Positions 1 to 6,453 are shown, counted from the first letter of the stretch. The stretch: 12,718 nt of DNA from an uncultured Bacilli bacterium (GCA_947593275.1 CANQDN010000022.1:1-12718); one strand, 5' to 3'. Translations and numbers: made by a program. The notes: generated by a model from the letters alone, not told the origin.

Positions 1-88
1 GCATGCCTAATTCACCTTCAGTTTGGGCTTCAGCACGCATAATTCGGGCTAAAAGGTCTAATTCTTTGGAGGTATAACTTACAATCAT
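1..88 (-). CDS. cwlJ: CwlJ-like spore cortex-lytic hydrolase (partial, 5' end only)
   Basis: Only the first 29 codons lie in the window; the gene continues past base 1. The start is an ATG at 88-86 with AGGTG at 100-96, seven bases upstream. The peptide begins directly with the catalytic domain and has no signal peptide. It contains LLARIMRAEAQTEGELGM, which matches the start of the Hydrolase_2 (SleB/CwlJ) fold; the Glu of RAEA (residue 20) is the expected catalytic acid. SleB carries a signal peptide and a peptidoglycan-binding domain first, whereas CwlJ starts straight into this motif, so CwlJ is the better match. In Bacillus, CwlJ is a coat-associated enzyme that degrades cortex during germination. 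The gene is divergent from the tRNA-Trp gene. The family is clear; the CwlJ subtype is inferred from a short stretch. Confidence 0.75.
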   Translation of the reverse strand, partial: MIVSYTSKELDLLARIMRAEAQTEGELGM

Positions 89-105
89 TAATAATCACCT
101 AATTT

Positions 106-134
106 ATTATATGAAAATACTAGAAAAATGCGAA
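106..134 (-). promoter_or_regulatory. Putative promoter of the cwlJ-like gene
   Basis: On the minus strand, TTCGCA (134-129) and a perfect TATAAT (111-106) are 17 bases apart. The -10 box ends only 17 bases before the start codon, so the leader would be very short and begin at or just before the Shine-Dalgarno sequence. The -35 region overlaps that of the divergent tRNA promoter, so the two may compete. In Bacillus cwlJ is sigma-E dependent, so this vegetative-type match may not be the working promoter. Confidence 0.4.
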
Positions 135-149
135 AAGATATGCTATAAT
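121..149 (+). promoter_or_regulatory. Promoter of tRNA-Trp
   Basis: A TGC extension plus a perfect TATAAT (141-149) lies 13 bases before the mature tRNA 5' end. The -35 position (121-126, TAGAAA) matches poorly, as expected for an extended -10 promoter. The same TGCTATAAT string drives the phospholipase-like gene at 6454-6462. Confidence 0.65.
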
Positions 150-162
150 GTTTTTATCACGT

Positions 163-236
163 AGGGGCGTGGTATAATGGTAGCATAGGAGTCTCCAAAA
201 CTTTTGATGGGAGTTCGATTCTCTCCGCCCCTGCCA
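163..236 (+). tRNA. trnW: tRNA-Trp (anticodon CCA)
   Basis: This 74-base cloverleaf has the 3' CCA encoded. The acceptor stem AGGGGCG (163-169) pairs with CGCCCCT (226-232), followed by discriminator G and CCA. The anticodon stem GGAGT/ACTTT encloses the loop CTCCAAA with anticodon CCA, and the T stem GGGAG/CTCTC encloses TTCGATT. The D stem (GTAT/GCAT) is weak, with one A-C mismatch and G-U pairs, but the rest is canonical. Anticodon CCA reads only UGG, which agrees with TGA being used as a stop codon in this window. The gene is single and followed by its own terminator. Confidence 0.95.
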
Positions 237-246
237 TATGGATATT

Positions 247-268
247 AACTCCAATTGGAGTTTTTTTT
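247..268 (+). terminator. Rho-independent terminator of tRNA-Trp
   Basis: A perfect inverted repeat, AACTCC-AATT-GGAGTT (247-262), runs into a T tract to 268, eleven bases after the tRNA CCA end. Confidence 0.85.
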
Positions 269-299
269 AATGGAATAATTGTATCCTTATGTATATTTT

Positions 300-380
300 A
301 ATTGGTAAAATAAGAAAAGATGCTCGTAAAATAGGGATAATATTTAGTTTAGGTGAGAATCAATTTATAATTGGTAAAAT
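300..380 (+). repeat. Two copies of AATTGGTAAAAT upstream of a surface-protein gene
   Basis: The exact 12-base repeat AATTGGTAAAAT occurs at 300-311 and 369-380, 69 bases apart, in the non-coding stretch between the tRNA terminator and the promoter at 410-439. The 8-base core ATTGGTAA recurs in the leaders at 1952-1959 and 9275-9282. These could be regulator sites; the core also occurs inside genes, so this is tentative. I see no gene in 269-490. Confidence 0.4.
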
Positions 381-409
381 CTTCTAACTGTAAAGCATAG
401 AGATTATAG

Positions 410-439
410 TTGACTTTTAGGGTATATTTAGCATATAAT
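410..439 (+). promoter_or_regulatory. Promoter of the coiled-coil surface protein gene
   Basis: TTGACT (410-415) and a perfect TATAAT (434-439) are separated by 18 bases, predicting a transcript start near 446 and a leader of about 45 bases. The TTG that could open a longer reading frame at 410 is in fact this -35 box, which supports the later start at 491. Confidence 0.75.
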
Positions 440-490
440 TATATATATAAATATTTTTACATGTATATTTATGAAAGGAGTTTATATGTT

Positions 491-1861
491 ATGAAAAAAA
501 TATTAGTTAAAACTGTAACTGGATTAGTGTTAACATCTGGATTAGTTGCTGCAGGTGCATATGTTGTAGCAAATAAGAATAATGATTCATATACTAATGA
601 AGTAAAGAGTAAGGAAACTTTTACTTTTGCAGAAAAAACTGTGGAAGAAGCAGAACAAGAAGTATTAGAAGCCGATAACAAAGTAAAGGCTCTTAATGAA
701 GAGATGAATAAAGCTATAGAAGAAGAGGAGGCTGCTAATCAAAAAGTAGAGACAACTGAGGCAACAGTTAAGGAAGCAAAAGCTAAAGAGGAAGTTGCTC
801 AAAAGAAAGTTGTTGAAGCTCAAAATAAAGTAGATGCTCTTAAAGATGAATTAAAAAATGCTAAAACAGATAAAGATAAAGAAGTTGCTCAAGCTAAAAT
901 AGATGCAGCTCAAAAAGAAGTAGAAGAAGCTAAAAAAGTAGAAAAAGAAGCTAAAGATAAGGTAGAAGCTGCTAATAAAGAAGCTCTTCAAGCTTTAAAA
1001 GATCAAGAAGCAGCAGCCAAAGCAAAACAAGAGGCTTTAGAAGCAGCAAGAAAAGCAGAGGAAGCAAAGAAAAAAGCTGAAGATGAAGCTAATAGAATTA
1101 AAGAGGAAGAAGCTAAAAAGGCAGCAGCAAAAGCGACGGAAGTTAAACAAACAACTACTCCTAAGACTGAGACTAAAAAAGATAGTAGTGAAGGATATAA
1201 ACGGGAACTTACTTCTGAAGATTGGGATAAAATTAATGAATGTTTAAGACAAGAACAAGAAAGATTAGCAAAAGAAGCTGAAGAACAGGCTAAAAAGGAT
1301 GCTTTAGAGCAAGCGCAAAAAGAAGCTTTAAAGGCTCAACAAGAAGCAGAAGAAGCTCTAAAGAAAGAGGCCGAAGAGCAAGCCCAAAAAGAAGAGGAAG
1401 AAAGAAGACAAAGAGAATTAGCTGGTTTAGAGGAAAGATTACAACCAAAAGAAGAATTACCTGGAGATAGAGAATTTTATTTTAAACAAGAAGAAAAATA
1501 TGTTTTAGCGTCTAATAGAACTGTCATAAGTACTGGTGGAATTATTAGTAAGGAAAGTAAACTAGTAGTTAATAATCCTTATTATGATAAAAATGATGAT
1601 TTTCATATTTGGTGGGCAGAAGTTAGTTGTGATTTAAATATGTGTACAGGATTTACTGCTCATTCAAGTAATGCTAAAACTAATGCTAGACTTGATGGTG
1701 CTCGTTATTCTGTTAAAAGTATGTCATATACCGCTCCAGCCGCTAAAGATGGTTACCATTTTGTGGGATGGAGAGAATATACAGTTAGATATGATAATGA
1801 TGAAGGATATTCTACAGGAGATGTTAAAGGATACGAAGCTGTATACGAAAAAAATAATTAA
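491..1861 (+). CDS. Exported alanine/glutamate/lysine-rich coiled-coil surface protein with C-terminal InlB/Flg_new-like repeat
   Basis: This 456-residue protein starts at an ATG with AAAGGAG at 474-480, ten bases upstream. Residues 1-27 (MKKILVKTVTGLVLT then AAGAYVVA) form a signal or anchor segment. Residues about 50-215 and 245-320 are almost pure A/E/K/Q heptad-type coiled coil, separated by a Thr/Lys linker (TTTPKTETKK) and a Trp-containing stretch with a single Cys (C251). The C-terminal domain (about 329-456) is not coiled. It has C380 and C385 in a CX4C arrangement and ends in a GYxFxGW...YEAVY pattern (about 420-452) typical of the Listeria-Bacteroides/InlB B-repeat (Flg_new) fold. 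There is no LPXTG-like signal or C-terminal membrane segment, so retention would rely on the N-terminal segment. A role in adhesion or as a surface spacer is inferred from architecture only. It has its own promoter and terminator. Confidence 0.85.
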   Translation: MKKILVKTVTGLVLTSGLVAAGAYVVANKNNDSYTNEVKSKETFTFAEKTVEEAEQEVLEADNKVKALNEEMNKAIEEEEAANQKVETTEATVKEAKAKEEVAQKKVVEAQNKVDALKDELKNAKTDKDKEVAQAKIDAAQKEVEEAKKVEKEAKDKVEAANKEALQALKDQEAAAKAKQEALEAARKAEEAKKKAEDEANRIKEEEAKKAAAKATEVKQTTTPKTETKKDSSEGYKRELTSEDWDKINECLRQEQERLAKEAEEQAKKDALEQAQKEALKAQQEAEEALKKEAEEQAQKEEEERRQRELAGLEERLQPKEELPGDREFYFKQEEKYVLASNRTVISTGGIISKESKLVVNNPYYDKNDDFHIWWAEVSCDLNMCTGFTAHSSNAKTNARLDGARYSVKSMSYTAPAAKDGYHFVGWREYTVRYDNDEGYSTGDVKGYEAVYEKNN

Positions 1862-1873
1862 TATAAATTAAAT

Positions 1874-1899
1874 GAGTTATAGAAATATAGCTCTTTTTT
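1874..1899 (+). terminator. Rho-independent terminator after the coiled-coil gene
   Basis: Stem GAGTTATA (1874-1881) and TATAGCTC (1886-1893), with one G-U pair and a GAAA tetraloop, is followed by six T (1894-1899). It begins 12 bases after the stop codon. Confidence 0.85.
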
Positions 1900-1960
1900 A
1901 TTGTATAATTTTTTTAAATAAGATTATACTAAAAATGTCAATATGATTAATATTGGTAAG

Positions 1961-1982
1961 ACAAAACGTATCAAAGTTTTGT
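1961..1982 (+). promoter_or_regulatory. Inverted repeat in the leader of the second surface-protein gene
   Basis: ACAAAAC (1961-1967) and GTTTTGT (1976-1982) form a perfect 7-base inverted repeat with an 8-base spacer, 27 bases before the start codon. It has no T tract, so it is not a terminator. It may be an operator or a leader hairpin near the ribosome binding site. A copy of ATTGGTAA lies just upstream at 1952-1959. I could not identify a convincing -35/-10 pair here. Confidence 0.4.
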
Positions 1983-2009
1983 AAATATTTGTAGAAAGGA
2001 GAGAAAGAC

Positions 2010-2849
2010 ATGAAAAACTTGAATACTTTATTATATTTAGTTGTTATAGGTTTTATTTGTGTATTTATGACTTTAAATGTAAATGCTGCAGAAACTATAA
2101 AAATAAGAGTAGTAGATGAATCTACAAATGCTGATTTTAGTTATCAAGTGAAATCAGGTCAATCTTTAAATGAACTAAAAGAGCAAAAATTTGCGAGTGC
2201 ACTAAAAGCAGTTATAGACAATGCAGATCATAAATATCTTACTTTTATTAATATGGCGACTGGAAAAGCTGTAGATTTAAATGAGAAATTATATTCAAAT
2301 ATTACTATAAAAGCTATAGGTTCAGAAGATAAAATTACATTAACTATTGCTAATACGGGTAATTCTTTTAAAAATATTGATGCTGGTATTACAATAAATA
2401 AGTTTAAAACTTTATCTTATGGAAAACAAGTAAGTGATTTAATTAATGATGAAGATAAAGAATTTGCTAAGTTTATTAATACAAAAACAGGAGCAAATAT
2501 GGGTCTTGATGAACCTATTTATGTAGATACTACTATAAGAGCTATTTATTATATTAATGTAACTATTGATGGTACTGTTCATAAAATATTTGATAATACT
2601 AAATTAATAGAATTATATCAATATGCTGCTAAAAAAGATGGTTATGAATTTGTTGGTTTTAAAGATGAATCAGGAGAAATGGCTACAGATGAATCAATTG
2701 TTGATGGAGCTATTTTAACATCAACTTATAAAAAGATTGATGATGTAGAAAATCCTAAAACTTTAGATGATATAGCTTTTTATGGGGTATTAGGAGTTGT
2801 TAGTTTAGCTCTAATGTTATATGGATTTAAAAATATTAAAGAAATGTAA
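2010..2849 (+). CDS. Exported membrane-anchored protein with three InlB-like modules and an NPKT motif
   Basis: This 279-residue protein has a strong ribosome site (AAAGGAG at 1995-2001, spacing 8). Residues 1-26 are a signal peptide, with likely cleavage after VNA. Three related modules follow at about 28-104, 108-180 and 181-243. Each ends in a similar pattern: YLTFINMATGKAVDL..., FAKFINTKTGANMGL..., YEFVGFKDESGEMAT..., then an I/L-rich strand and A/STY. The last one looks like the GYxFxGF end of an InlB B-repeat. The C-terminus has NPKTLD (248-253), a hydrophobic helix (about 256-273) and a short tail FKNIKEM. This resembles a sortase-type sorting signal, with NPKT recalling class B motifs, but the residue after T is Leu and the basic tail is weak. 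It is probably a cell-surface protein; ligand unknown. It follows the other InlB-like gene but has its own leader and terminator. Confidence 0.85.
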   Translation: MKNLNTLLYLVVIGFICVFMTLNVNAAETIKIRVVDESTNADFSYQVKSGQSLNELKEQKFASALKAVIDNADHKYLTFINMATGKAVDLNEKLYSNITIKAIGSEDKITLTIANTGNSFKNIDAGITINKFKTLSYGKQVSDLINDEDKEFAKFINTKTGANMGLDEPIYVDTTIRAIYYINVTIDGTVHKIFDNTKLIELYQYAAKKDGYEFVGFKDESGEMATDESIVDGAILTSTYKKIDDVENPKTLDDIAFYGVLGVVSLALMLYGFKNIKEM

Positions 2850-2854
2850 TTAAG

Positions 2855-2877
2855 AAACTGCGTTTGGCAGTTTTTTT
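2855..2877 (+). terminator. Rho-independent terminator
   Basis: A perfect 7-base stem AAACTGC/GCAGTTT (2855-2861, 2867-2873) with loop GTTTG runs into TTTT (to 2877). It starts five bases after the preceding stop codon and abuts the next gene's -10 box. Confidence 0.85.
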
Positions 2878-2878
2878 G

Positions 2879-2887
2879 TGATATAAT
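2879..2887 (+). promoter_or_regulatory. Extended -10 promoter of the small acidic protein gene
   Basis: TGA plus a perfect TATAAT (2879-2887) directly follows the terminator T tract. No good -35 is visible because the terminator stem occupies that position. The start codon lies 20 bases beyond the -10 box. Confidence 0.5.
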
Positions 2888-2907
2888 ATATTTAGTTGGA
2901 GGTAATT

Positions 2908-3102
2908 ATGGGATTATTTGATTTTTTAGTAAATGATGAAAAAGAAGAGGGGGATAATAAACTTACTTATGAAACTGGAAAAGCTTTGGGGATGAGTGAT
3001 GAAGAAATAGAGGATGCCATTAATAGTGGTATTTCACCTGAAGAATGGCTCGAAGAGAATGATTATGATAACTTTTTAGATCAAGAGTTAGATAAAGAAT
3101 AA
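2908..3102 (+). CDS. Small acidic protein, unknown function
   Basis: This is a 64-residue protein. The ATG at 2908 is preceded by a strong GGAGGT (2898-2903); a TTG twelve bases earlier overlaps that ribosome site and is not a plausible start. The sequence opens MGLFDFLVND, then becomes strongly acidic and probably helical (ALGMSDEEIEDAINSGIS, PEEWLEENDYDN), ending in ELDKE. It has no signal peptide, membrane segment or cysteine. The MGLFDFL start resembles small cytoplasmic proteins whose N-terminus forms an amphipathic contact surface, but I recognise no family. It stands alone with its own promoter and a shared bidirectional terminator. The strong ribosome site and clean boundaries support a real gene. 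Confidence 0.75.
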   Translation: MGLFDFLVNDEKEEGDNKLTYETGKALGMSDEEIEDAINSGISPEEWLEENDYDNFLDQELDKE

Positions 3103-3130
3103 AAGCTAAATAAGACCATATTTAGCTTTT
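3101..3130. terminator. Bidirectional terminator between convergent genes
   Basis: A perfect 12-base stem AAAAGCTAAATA/TATTTAGCTTTT (3101-3112, 3119-3130) has loop AGACCA. It overlaps the stop codons of both convergent genes (TAA at 3100-3102 on plus, TAG at 3108-3106 on minus). The T runs on each side are short (four), so they are part of the stem ends. Confidence 0.75.
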
Positions 3131-4239
3131 AAATTAAGTATTTTTATAACACTATTATTTATTTGTTCTTCGGTTATTTTGTTTTCATTTAAGAGTTCTT
3201 TTATAGTAGTGATAGTATTTTCCGGATTTTCGGGCATTAATAGAAGATTTACACCAGCATTTATTGCTAATTCTATAACACTTTTAGGAGAGTAATTGTC
3301 TGTGATGGCTTTCATATTTAGGGCATCAGTAATAACTAAATTTTGATAGCCTAATTCATTTTTTAATAGATCTGTTATAATAACTTTAGATAAAGATGCT
3401 GGAGTATTATCATTAGTTACATTCGGTAGAGCTAAATGACCAATCATAATCATGTCAGCATCATTTTTTATTGCATCTTTAAATGGTTTTAGTTCAAAAT
3501 TTAATAATTCTTCTTTTGTTTTATAAATAACTGGTAGAGCATAATGAGAATCAGTTGTAGTATCACCATGACCAGGGAAATGTTTATAAACAGGGATGAT
3601 GTTTGTACTTTTTAGACCATTTGCTAAATTTAGAGCCATGTTTGATACAATTTTTGGGTCACTTCCAAAACTACGATTACCAATTACGGTATTATTAGGG
3701 TTAGAGTAAATATCTAAGACAGGAGCAAAATCCATGTTTAAGTTAAAATTATTTAATAAAGTACCTATTTGGGTTCCTATATTGTAGGCATAAGAATAAT
3801 CGTTAGTGTTACCCACTGATAACATATCGGGTATTTTTTCATAGGTGTAATTTTTAATATCTTTAAAGCGATCAACTCTTCCGCCTTCTTCATCAATTCC
3901 TAAAAATAGGGGAATAGATGCACTATTTTTGATACTATTTATTAAATTTAGAGAAGAATCATAGTCTTGAAAATTTTCTGAAAAGAAAATAAATCCTCCG
4001 GGTTTTAAAGTAGTTAATAAATTGGTTAGTTCTTCATCTATGTTGGGTTTTCTATAAGAAATAAAAAGCATTTGGCCGATTTTTTCTTCTAAAGTAAGGT
4101 TGGAGGCAAGAGACTCACCTACTGATATTTTTTCTTCTTCCCAAGTATCATCAGAGTTTTTAGGAATATTAAACTTAAAGCATACAACAATAATTAAAAA
4201 AATAGGAATAATTAAAAGGAATTTAAGAATTTTTTTCAT
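3106..4239 (-). CDS. nagZ: Membrane-anchored GH3 beta-N-acetylhexosaminidase (NagZ type)
   Basis: This 377-residue protein starts at an ATG with GAGG at 4250-4247. Residues 5-23 form an N-terminal membrane segment; the Cys at 20 is not in a good lipobox. The rest is a single glycoside hydrolase family 3 TIM-barrel: GIDEEGGRV (114-122), GNRSFGSDP (187-195), KHFPGHGDTTTDSH (219-232) and VITDALNM (302-309). In the NagZ subgroup the Asp-His dyad of DSH (D230, H232) supplies acid/base catalysis and the Asp of TDALNM (D305) is the nucleophile; all are present. The enzyme removes N-acetylglucosamine from muropeptides. The anchor places it outside the cell, as with Bacillus NagZ, so it would act on wall fragments. 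It is single-domain and lacks the extra C-terminal domain of the longer Bacillus enzyme. A terminator upstream separates it from the HtrA-like gene. A TATACT at 4262-4257 may be its -10. Confidence 0.92.
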   Translation of the reverse strand: MKKILKFLLIIPIFLIIVVCFKFNIPKNSDDTWEEEKISVGESLASNLTLEEKIGQMLFISYRKPNIDEELTNLLTTLKPGGFIFFSENFQDYDSSLNLINSIKNSASIPLFLGIDEEGGRVDRFKDIKNYTYEKIPDMLSVGNTNDYSYAYNIGTQIGTLLNNFNLNMDFAPVLDIYSNPNNTVIGNRSFGSDPKIVSNMALNLANGLKSTNIIPVYKHFPGHGDTTTDSHYALPVIYKTKEELLNFELKPFKDAIKNDADMIMIGHLALPNVTNDNTPASLSKVIITDLLKNELGYQNLVITDALNMKAITDNYSPKSVIELAINAGVNLLLMPENPENTITTIKELLNENKITEEQINNSVIKILNLKAKYGLI

Positions 4240-4273
4240 ATTATAACCTCTTTTTTAGTATACTCAATTAAGT

Positions 4274-4301
4274 AAAAAAACTTGCTACAAAGTAACAAGT
4301 T
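4274..4301 (-). terminator. Rho-independent terminator of the abi_2-htrA pair
   Basis: Read on the minus strand, AACTTGTTAC (4301-4292), loop TTT and GTAGCAAGTT (4288-4279), with one G-U pair, are followed by a seven-base T tract (4280-4274). The htrA-like stop codon TAA (4302-4300) overlaps the start of the stem. Confidence 0.85.
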
Positions 4302-5403
4302 AATTAGCACTTAATTTTACTTTTATTTCAAGTTCTTTACCATTTCTAATTAGGGTTATGGTCATTGTATCGCCAACTTTATGTTCATATAAGTAATATT
4401 TTAAGTAAGCTGTATTTGGAACATCTTCACCATCTATTTTGGTGATAATATCATTAGCTTTGATGCCTCCTAAAGCAGCACTACTTTTATCTATTACTTC
4501 GGTAATATAAACACCACTTGTAACATTTGCTTCGGCAACTACACTACGGAATTCTCGATATTGATAAGCTTCAGTTATATCTACAGAATATATACCTAGA
4601 GATGGTCTTTCAATTGTTTTACCTTTAATTAATTGTTCCGCTATATCTAAAGCATTTTCAATAGGAATAGCAAAGCCCATACCTTCAATTTTTTCGCTAG
4701 CTAGTTTTATAGATGTGATACCAATAACTTCACCATTAGAGTTAGCTAGGGGGCCACCAGAGTTTCCTTCATTTATTGCAGCGTCTGTTTGAACAGTGTT
4801 AACGACCATAGGAGTGGTATTATTACCTTCTTGGAGTTCTACTTCTACTAAACGATTTTTACCGGATACAATACCTCTTGTTACAGTCCAAGAATAAGCA
4901 TTATTAATTGGAGCACCAATAGCAAATACAGTATCTCCAACCCGAGAGTCATCACTATGACCTAGTTCCGCGATAGCTATTACATCACTTTCATCTACAG
5001 ATAAGACAGCTATATCAGAATAGACATCACTTCCGACAATTTTAGTTTCAACGTTTGAGCCATCAGTAAAGGTAATATAAACTTCATCAGCATTATTAAT
5101 AACGTGATTATTAGTTAATATGTAAGCGGTTTTATCATCAATTTTGTAAACAAAACCTGTACCTTGAGCATAAGAATTACCATTTCGGTAAGTGTGAACG
5201 ACTACTACAGCGTCATATAATTTATCAACAGCATCTGCGATACCATTTTCGGTTATAGTGACATCTTTTTCAAGTTTAGTTTTGGTAGTTTCAGTTACAA
5301 TTGGAAAGTAGCGGACAATACCATACATGGAAATCATACCTATAAAAAAGGTTATTATAATTAAGACAATACTACTTACTTTTATTGATTTTTTTTCTTT
5401 CAT
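4300..5403 (-). CDS. HtrA/DegP-type membrane-anchored serine protease with PDZ domain
   Basis: This 367-residue protein has an N-terminal cytoplasmic stub, one membrane helix (about 11-29), a trypsin-like protease domain (about 54-255) and one C-terminal PDZ domain (about 266-365). The catalytic triad is complete: H100 in LTNNHVI, D130 in YSDIAVL and S215 in NEGNSGGPL. This is the usual Gram-positive HtrA layout (one TM, one PDZ), and such proteases handle misfolded or surface proteins outside the membrane. The start codon lies one base after the stop of the Abi_2-type gene, and its ribosome site (AAGGA) lies within the end of that gene, so translation is probably coupled and the two form an operon. 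htrA is normally monocistronic or near stress regulators, so this partner is unusual. The exact paralogue (HtrA, HtrB or DegP) cannot be told from sequence alone. Confidence 0.92.
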   Translation of the reverse strand: MKEKKSIKVSSIVLIIITFFIGMISMYGIVRYFPIVTETTKTKLEKDVTITENGIADAVDKLYDAVVVVHTYRNGNSYAQGTGFVYKIDDKTAYILTNNHVINNADEVYITFTDGSNVETKIVGSDVYSDIAVLSVDESDVIAIAELGHSDDSRVGDTVFAIGAPINNAYSWTVTRGIVSGKNRLVEVELQEGNNTTPMVVNTVQTDAAINEGNSGGPLANSNGEVIGITSIKLASEKIEGMGFAIPIENALDIAEQLIKGKTIERPSLGIYSVDITEAYQYREFRSVVAEANVTSGVYITEVIDKSSAALGGIKANDIITKIDGEDVPNTAYLKYYLYEHKVGDTMTITLIRNGKELEIKVKLSAN

Positions 5404-5404
5404 T

Positions 5405-6334
5405 TTAATCCATCCTTACTATTTCTTTATAATTTTGGGGAAATCCCATTCGATCTAATACTTTGTTTATTTTAATGCTATGAAGGCGTCCGGATAAGTA
5501 ATCAATTTCATAAGATATTTCATTTAACATACTATGAAAATCTTCTTTACTTAATAATCTCTTAAGCATAATTATAAGCGAAAATAGATCATTTATACCA
5601 TAAATGTAACTACCATTAGTTTTAGGAATATTTAATAATTTATGATACTTTGTTTCGGGTATTTCTTTTTGAGTTTTATGCTCGTAGCAAATATCTTCAT
5701 GGGCACATAAATTACGATAATTGGCGATGATTGGAAGATAGACAAGTAAAGAGGCAACATCAACATTAAACATATTTGCAATACTTTCTTGATCTTCGGG
5801 TTTTAGAATAGTATATAATTCACCAACTATTCCAAATGATAATACTTTAACTACTATCCAAGGAGGAATATAGCCATAATTGCTTTGATAATGCCTTGTT
5901 GCAGCGTGCTCTTTACCATTAATGGTTATTTGTCTTTTGATTTTTTTTAATAAATCATTTACTTGACGGGTTTTATGAGAATCTCGGTTGAAGTTATTGG
6001 GGTTTAAATATTTCTTTTCTTTAAATCCGTATTTTCGAGATAATTCATAGGAAATAATACTTTTAATATTGTTTTCGAGAATTAAGATGTTTTTAAAGAG
6101 GATATTTCTTAATTCCCGATCAAAATAGAATAAAGCATATATTTCTCGAAAATTAGCACCATTTATAAAGGTACGATCAACAAGGGATTTCATAAATAAA
6201 TAACGATAGCCATTAATAAAAAAGTAATTTTCACGGAGGAGAATATTTTTGGCGTATTCTTCATCGTCAATTTGGAGGTTTTTATTTTTTAAAATGGTAA
6301 TTTGTTCATCTATGGTTTTAAATATCTTATCCAT
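5405..6334 (-). CDS. Abi_2 (AbiD/AbiF-like) HEPN-type protein
   Basis: This 309-residue cytoplasmic protein starts at an ATG at 6334 with AGGTG at 6345-6341; a GTG three codons upstream lies inside that ribosome site and was not chosen. It has the Abi_2 family layout: an N-terminal helix-rich region with ENYFFINGYRYLF (35-47), the conserved FYFDRELRN (69-77), a mid-region IPPWIVVKVLSFG (156-168) and ANYRNLCAHE (204-213). The last contains an RX4H (R207 to H212) of the kind used by HEPN RNases. Family members are abortive-infection proteins of lactococcal plasmids and many chromosomal relatives. RNA cleavage or phage resistance is therefore plausible but inferred. Its promoter gives almost no leader, and htrA follows one base later. 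No toxin-antitoxin partner or phage gene is adjacent. Confidence 0.82.
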   Translation of the reverse strand: MDKIFKTIDEQITILKNKNLQIDDEEYAKNILLRENYFFINGYRYLFMKSLVDRTFINGANFREIYALFYFDRELRNILFKNILILENNIKSIISYELSRKYGFKEKKYLNPNNFNRDSHKTRQVNDLLKKIKRQITINGKEHAATRHYQSNYGYIPPWIVVKVLSFGIVGELYTILKPEDQESIANMFNVDVASLLVYLPIIANYRNLCAHEDICYEHKTQKEIPETKYHKLLNIPKTNGSYIYGINDLFSLIIMLKRLLSKEDFHSMLNEISYEIDYLSGRLHSIKINKVLDRMGFPQNYKEIVRMD

Positions 6335-6345
6335 CGGCCTCACCT

Positions 6346-6362
6346 ATTATAACATTATACCA
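6346..6362 (-). promoter_or_regulatory. Promoter of the abi_2-htrA pair
   Basis: On the minus strand TGG plus TATAAT (6362-6354) forms an extended -10. A second TATAAT (6351-6346) follows eight bases later and runs straight into the AGGTGAGG ribosome site. The -35 for the first is weak (TACAAT, 6382-6377, spacer 17). The start codon is 19 bases from the first -10, leaving a leader of roughly 10-13 bases. Confidence 0.6.
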
Positions 6363-6414
6363 CAAAGAACAATTATATTGTATATAAACTTGTTGATTTA
6401 TATGTTAATTTTTT

Positions 6415-6432
6415 GTGAAGAATTAGTGAAGA
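6415..6432 (+). repeat. Direct repeat GTGAAGA x2 between divergent promoters
   Basis: GTGAAGA occurs at 6415-6421 and 6426-6432, a period of 11 bases (about one helical turn). It lies just upstream of the -35 region of the phospholipase-like gene and upstream of the divergent abi_2-htrA promoter. The spacing suits a protein that binds one face of the DNA; the identity of such a protein is unknown. Confidence 0.35.
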
Positions 6433-6453
6433 GTCGCATTTTTCTTTAAATTG

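Noticed and set aside
410..490. N-terminal extension of the coiled-coil protein from a TTG at 410
   Set aside because: That TTG is the -35 box of a good promoter and the -10 at 434-439 lies inside the extension. The ATG at 491 has its own ribosome site and gives a proper signal segment.
469..681. Small reverse-strand frame opposite the start of the coiled-coil gene, and similar frames at 1671-1871, 6249-6449, 8114-8350 and 10636-10875
   Set aside because: These lie opposite or within well-supported genes, lack ribosome sites and show only composition-driven open frames.
491..1440. Tandem DNA repeat in the coiled-coil region
   Set aside because: Short strings such as GAAGTTGCTCAA recur, but without a fixed period; they come from repeated Ala/Glu/Lys codons.
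6344..6450. Structured non-coding RNA in front of the Abi_2 gene, as reported for abiF-type systems
   Set aside because: The promoter sits almost on the start codon, leaving no leader, and I see no strong multi-stem structure in the gap.
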